A stretch of DNA of 64,000 nucleotides from Litorimonas sp964511495 (lineage in GTDB: Bacteria > Pseudomonadota > Alphaproteobacteria > Caulobacterales > Maricaulaceae): NCBI GenBank assembly GCA_964511495.1, contig CAZEFT010000005.1, positions 1 to 64,000 of the forward strand, in the 5' to 3' direction. The position numbers and the translations under genes are program-made. The notes beneath the pieces are model-generated. The model did no database searches. It was not told the origin of the DNA and saw only the letters and a list, made by a program, of their open reading frames with translations. Shown piece by piece: positions 62,074-64,000 of this stretch (positions are counted from its first letter, which is position 1; the number at the start of each line of letters is the position of its first letter).

Positions 62074-62571
62074 TTATTCTTCCTCGACCTTATCAGTTTT
62101 GCTTTGGCCATTTTTTGCTAATTGCAGATTTTCTTTTTCAATGAAGCTTTCAAAGTCCTGCGTCGCCCGAAAATCTTTATACACCGAGGCATATCGTACA
62201 TACGCGACACTATCGAGTGTCGAAAGGCCCTCCATAACCAATTGGCCTATTTCGTCAGAAGAGACATCGGCCTGCCCCATTGATTCCAGACGGCGCACCA
62301 CACCGCTTATCATTTTTTCGACGCGTTCATTTTCGACAGGGCGTTTTTGAAGCGCAATCATCACGGAGCGCGCTAGTTTATCACGATCAAAAGGTGTTCT
62401 GCGTCCGGATTTTTTGACCACGGTCAATGCTCGCAGCTGAACCCTTTCAAAAGTTGTAAATCGCCCGCCGCATTGCGCGCAAAGACGGCGACGCCGAACG
62501 GCCGTATTGTCCTCGGCCTGTCGACTATCTTTGACTTGTGTGTCTTCTGATGAACAAAAAGGGCATCGCAT
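62074..62571 (-). CDS. nrdR: transcriptional repressor NrdR
   Basis: Represses ribonucleotide reductase genes according to the bound (d)ATP state. It is 165 residues. The zinc ribbon has two Cys pairs, MRCPFC and LCAQCGGRFTTFE (about residues 3-37), and the ATP-cone follows with VVKKSGRRTPFDRDKL and LSTLDSVAYVRYASVYKDF. No NrdR box is visible in the window. It heads the riboflavin cluster downstream of glyA, the standard alphaproteobacterial order. Confidence 0.96.
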   Translation of the reverse strand: MRCPFCSSEDTQVKDSRQAEDNTAVRRRRLCAQCGGRFTTFERVQLRALTVVKKSGRRTPFDRDKLARSVMIALQKRPVENERVEKMISGVVRRLESMGQADVSSDEIGQLVMEGLSTLDSVAYVRYASVYKDFRATQDFESFIEKENLQLAKNGQSKTDKVEEE

Positions 62572-62651
62572 ATATGCGGATTAGCACAGTTCCCCAAAGG
62601 CGGAAACACTGTAAAACTTTATGCACGCTATTTAATCAAGTGGAGTACCCA

Positions 62652-63074
62652 ATGAGTAAAATGTCCACGGAGGAAATGAATAAGTTTTTCCGAGAGAGTT
62701 TTCAAGGGCGGCCGCAACCTTGGCCGAACATTGTTGAAGTCAGTGACGGGTATGTAAGGATAGAGCTAAATGTTGGTCCGGCTCAATTAAGACCGGGTGG
62801 ATTTATCAACGGCCCTACCCAAATGGGGATTGCTGACCAAGCCGCCTATGCGGTGATTTTTACTCAAATAGGATCAACGCCGATGGCGCTCACCTCTAAT
62901 TTGAATATTGACTTTTTGAGGCCGTGCCTGGGTGAAAAACTTATCGCCGAAGGAGAAATGATAAAGCGAGGCCAAAGCCTCGCTATTATGTCAGTCACCC
63001 TTCGCGGCGACAAAAATGATAAAATTTCCAGCCGCGCGACTGTGACTTATGCGCTGCCGCAGTCAAAACCCTAG
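62652..63074 (+). CDS. PaaI-type thioesterase, hotdog fold
   Basis: 140 residues from ATG 62652 (GTGGAG about 8 nt upstream); a TTG/ATG-extended version would overlap nrdR. The hotdog family block RPGGFINGPTQMGIADQAAYAVIFTQIG contains the usual asparagine/aspartate region, and LNIDFLRPCLGEKLIAEGEMIKRGQSLAIMSV is the strand pattern of PaaI-like enzymes. It probably hydrolyses an acyl- or phenylacyl-CoA; the substrate is unknown. It is a plus-strand gene wedged between glyA and nrdR, both on the minus strand. Confidence 0.82.
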   Translation: MSKMSTEEMNKFFRESFQGRPQPWPNIVEVSDGYVRIELNVGPAQLRPGGFINGPTQMGIADQAAYAVIFTQIGSTPMALTSNLNIDFLRPCLGEKLIAEGEMIKRGQSLAIMSVTLRGDKNDKISSRATVTYALPQSKP

Positions 63075-63083
63075 CGTTTGAGA

Positions 63084-64000
63084 CTAGCTATAAATTGGAA
63101 AGCGGGCCGTCAGAGCTTTGACGCGCTTTTTTACGGACGCTTCCACTTCGGGACTACCTTTCGGATTCTCCGCCAACGCATCCAAAACTTCTGCCATCAA
63201 CAAACCAATCTCGCGAAACTCCGCAACGCCAAAGCCGCGCGTTGTCCCCGCCGGGGATCCCACGCGAATGCCTGAGGTTACGGTAAACTTCTCTTTATCA
63301 AAAGGAATGCCGTTCTTGTTACAGGTAATGTAAGCGCGACCCAATGCCTGCTCGGCGGCATTACCTTTCACGCCTTTCGGTGAAAGATCAATCAATGCCA
63401 GATGCGTATCTGTTCCGCCAGTGATGACAGCGTAGCCGGATTCCACTAAAGCGGAGGCCATTGCGCGACAATTATCGATCACAGCTTGACTGTAAGCTTT
63501 AAACTCAGGCCTAAGTGCATCACCAAATGCGACCGCTTTACCAGCAATGACATGCATAAGCGGACCGCCTTGCAAGCCCGGGAAAATGGCAGAATTAAAT
63601 TTCTTGGCCAATTTTTCGTCATTCGTCAAAATCATCCCGCCTCTTGGCCCGCGTAGTGTTTTATGCGTCGTTGTTGTCGCAACATGGGCATGCGGGAAAG
63701 GTGATGGATGTGTGCCCCCGGCAACCAAACCGGCAAAATGTGCCATATCAACATGGAGGTAAGCACCGACTTTATCAGCAATCTCTCTAAAACGCGCAAA
63801 GTCCACCTGACGTGAATATGCAGAACCACCGCAAATTATAAGTTGCGGCTTATGCTCTAAGGCTAAAGCTTCAACCTGATCGTAATCAATCAAATGGTTG
63901 TCTTCGCGGACACCGTAAGTGACCGCATTAAACCACTTGCCTGACATATTTGGTGGAGCGCCATGCGTTAAATGCCCACCAGACGCCAGGTCCATTCCCA
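63084..64000 (-). CDS. glyA: serine hydroxymethyltransferase, 5' end outside the window
   Basis: Partial: the C-terminal 305 or so residues of a roughly 430-residue enzyme that interconverts serine and glycine with tetrahydrofolate. The frame is open to the edge. Seen: GGHLTHG, the Asp in VDMAHFAGLVAGG, the PLP lysine in TTTHKTLRGPRGG, GLQGGPLMHVIAGKAV, and TSGIRVGSPAGTTRGFG near the C-terminus. It lies upstream of nrdR in the usual glyA-nrdR order, with the thioesterase gene inserted on the other strand. Confidence 0.97.
   Translation of the reverse strand, partial: GMDLASGGHLTHGAPPNMSGKWFNAVTYGVREDNHLIDYDQVEALALEHKPQLIICGGSAYSRQVDFARFREIADKVGAYLHVDMAHFAGLVAGGTHPSPFPHAHVATTTTHKTLRGPRGGMILTNDEKLAKKFNSAIFPGLQGGPLMHVIAGKAVAFGDALRPEFKAYSQAVIDNCRAMASALVESGYAVITGGTDTHLALIDLSPKGVKGNAAEQALGRAYITCNKNGIPFDKEKFTVTSGIRVGSPAGTTRGFGVAEFREIGLLMAEVLDALAENPKGSPEVEASVKKRVKALTARFPIYS

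Noticed and set aside
1..64000. CRISPR array, transposon, prophage or rRNA genes
   Set aside because: No spaced direct repeats, transposase, integrase or rRNA signatures were seen on either strand.

Overview
The window is a continuous stretch of a chromosome from an alphaproteobacterium. The gene neighbourhoods point to the stalked or dimorphic marine group around Maricaulales/Hyphomonadales (Caulobacter relatives), though I cannot fix the genus. Reasons: the blocks glyA-nrdR-ribD-ribE-ribBA-ribH-nusB-thiL, bamE/cytochrome bc1 chaperone-plsX-fabH-ihfA-merR, mfd-sdhE/recG-DUF502 and cysG-DUF2849-cysI-DUF934-cysH are typical of Alphaproteobacteria. So are an NDUFS4-like complex I subunit, COX15-type heme A synthase and a PopA-like REC-REC-GGDEF protein. 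By eye the DNA is only moderately G+C rich (below 50 %). Nearly all of it is housekeeping; I see no phage, insertion sequence, CRISPR or rRNA operon, and no gene-free stretch above 300 bp.

Layout. 1-4 kb: a galactoside operon (GH36 alpha-galactosidase and a sodium symporter). 4.1-8.3 kb: a ferric-iron ABC importer split into a minus-strand ATPase plus lipoprotein binding protein and a divergent permease, with a good Fur box before the binding protein. 8.3-15.2 kb: a complete, tightly packed histidine operon led by a TrpR-like gene, yerC-hisG-hisD-hisC::hisB-hisH-hisA-hisF-hisIE. Its order is that of the gammaproteobacterial operon, and hisC and hisB are one continuous reading frame. 15.2-20.6 kb: assimilatory sulfate reduction and siroheme (cysG, DUF2849, cysI, a DUF934::CysH fusion) with a divergent XRE-cupin regulator and a perfect palindrome in the shared promoter region. 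20.6-27.2 kb: threonine synthase, an orphan P-loop kinase-like protein, ferrochelatase, an M2 metallopeptidase lipoprotein and the PopA-like c-di-GMP receptor. 27.2-33.8 kb: mfd, sdhE, recG, DUF502. 33.9-39.5 kb: a DUF3089 alpha/beta-hydrolase-like protein with an altered nucleophile, then cysK-sseA-metC and a CE15-like esterase lipoprotein. 39.5-45.1 kb: proC-proA, three tRNAs, complex I subunit, a HerA-like ATPase, DUF192. 45.2-53.2 kb: recJ, glpX, alaC-like aminotransferase, a small lipoprotein, argC, rplM-rpsI, ctaA, tRNA-Pro. 53.3-57.6 kb: merR, ihfA, fabH, plsX, bc1 chaperone, bamE. 57.6-64 kb: thiL, nusB, riboflavin genes, nrdR, thioesterase, and glyA running off the end.

Functional links. 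Sulfur runs through the window: sulfate reduction and siroheme at 15-20 kb, and cysteine synthase, sulfurtransferase and cystathionine beta-lyase at 35-38 kb. The riboflavin cluster has two anomalies: the GTP cyclohydrolase II half of RibBA has lost its zinc cysteines, and RibD consists of the reductase domain only. The first two committed steps must therefore be encoded elsewhere. I found no wholly new system. The most unusual items are the HisC-HisB fusion, the DUF934-CysH fusion, the cys regulatory palindrome, the degenerate PopA-like protein and the Ser-to-Asn DUF3089 protein. All calls rest on reading motifs by eye; no database search was possible.
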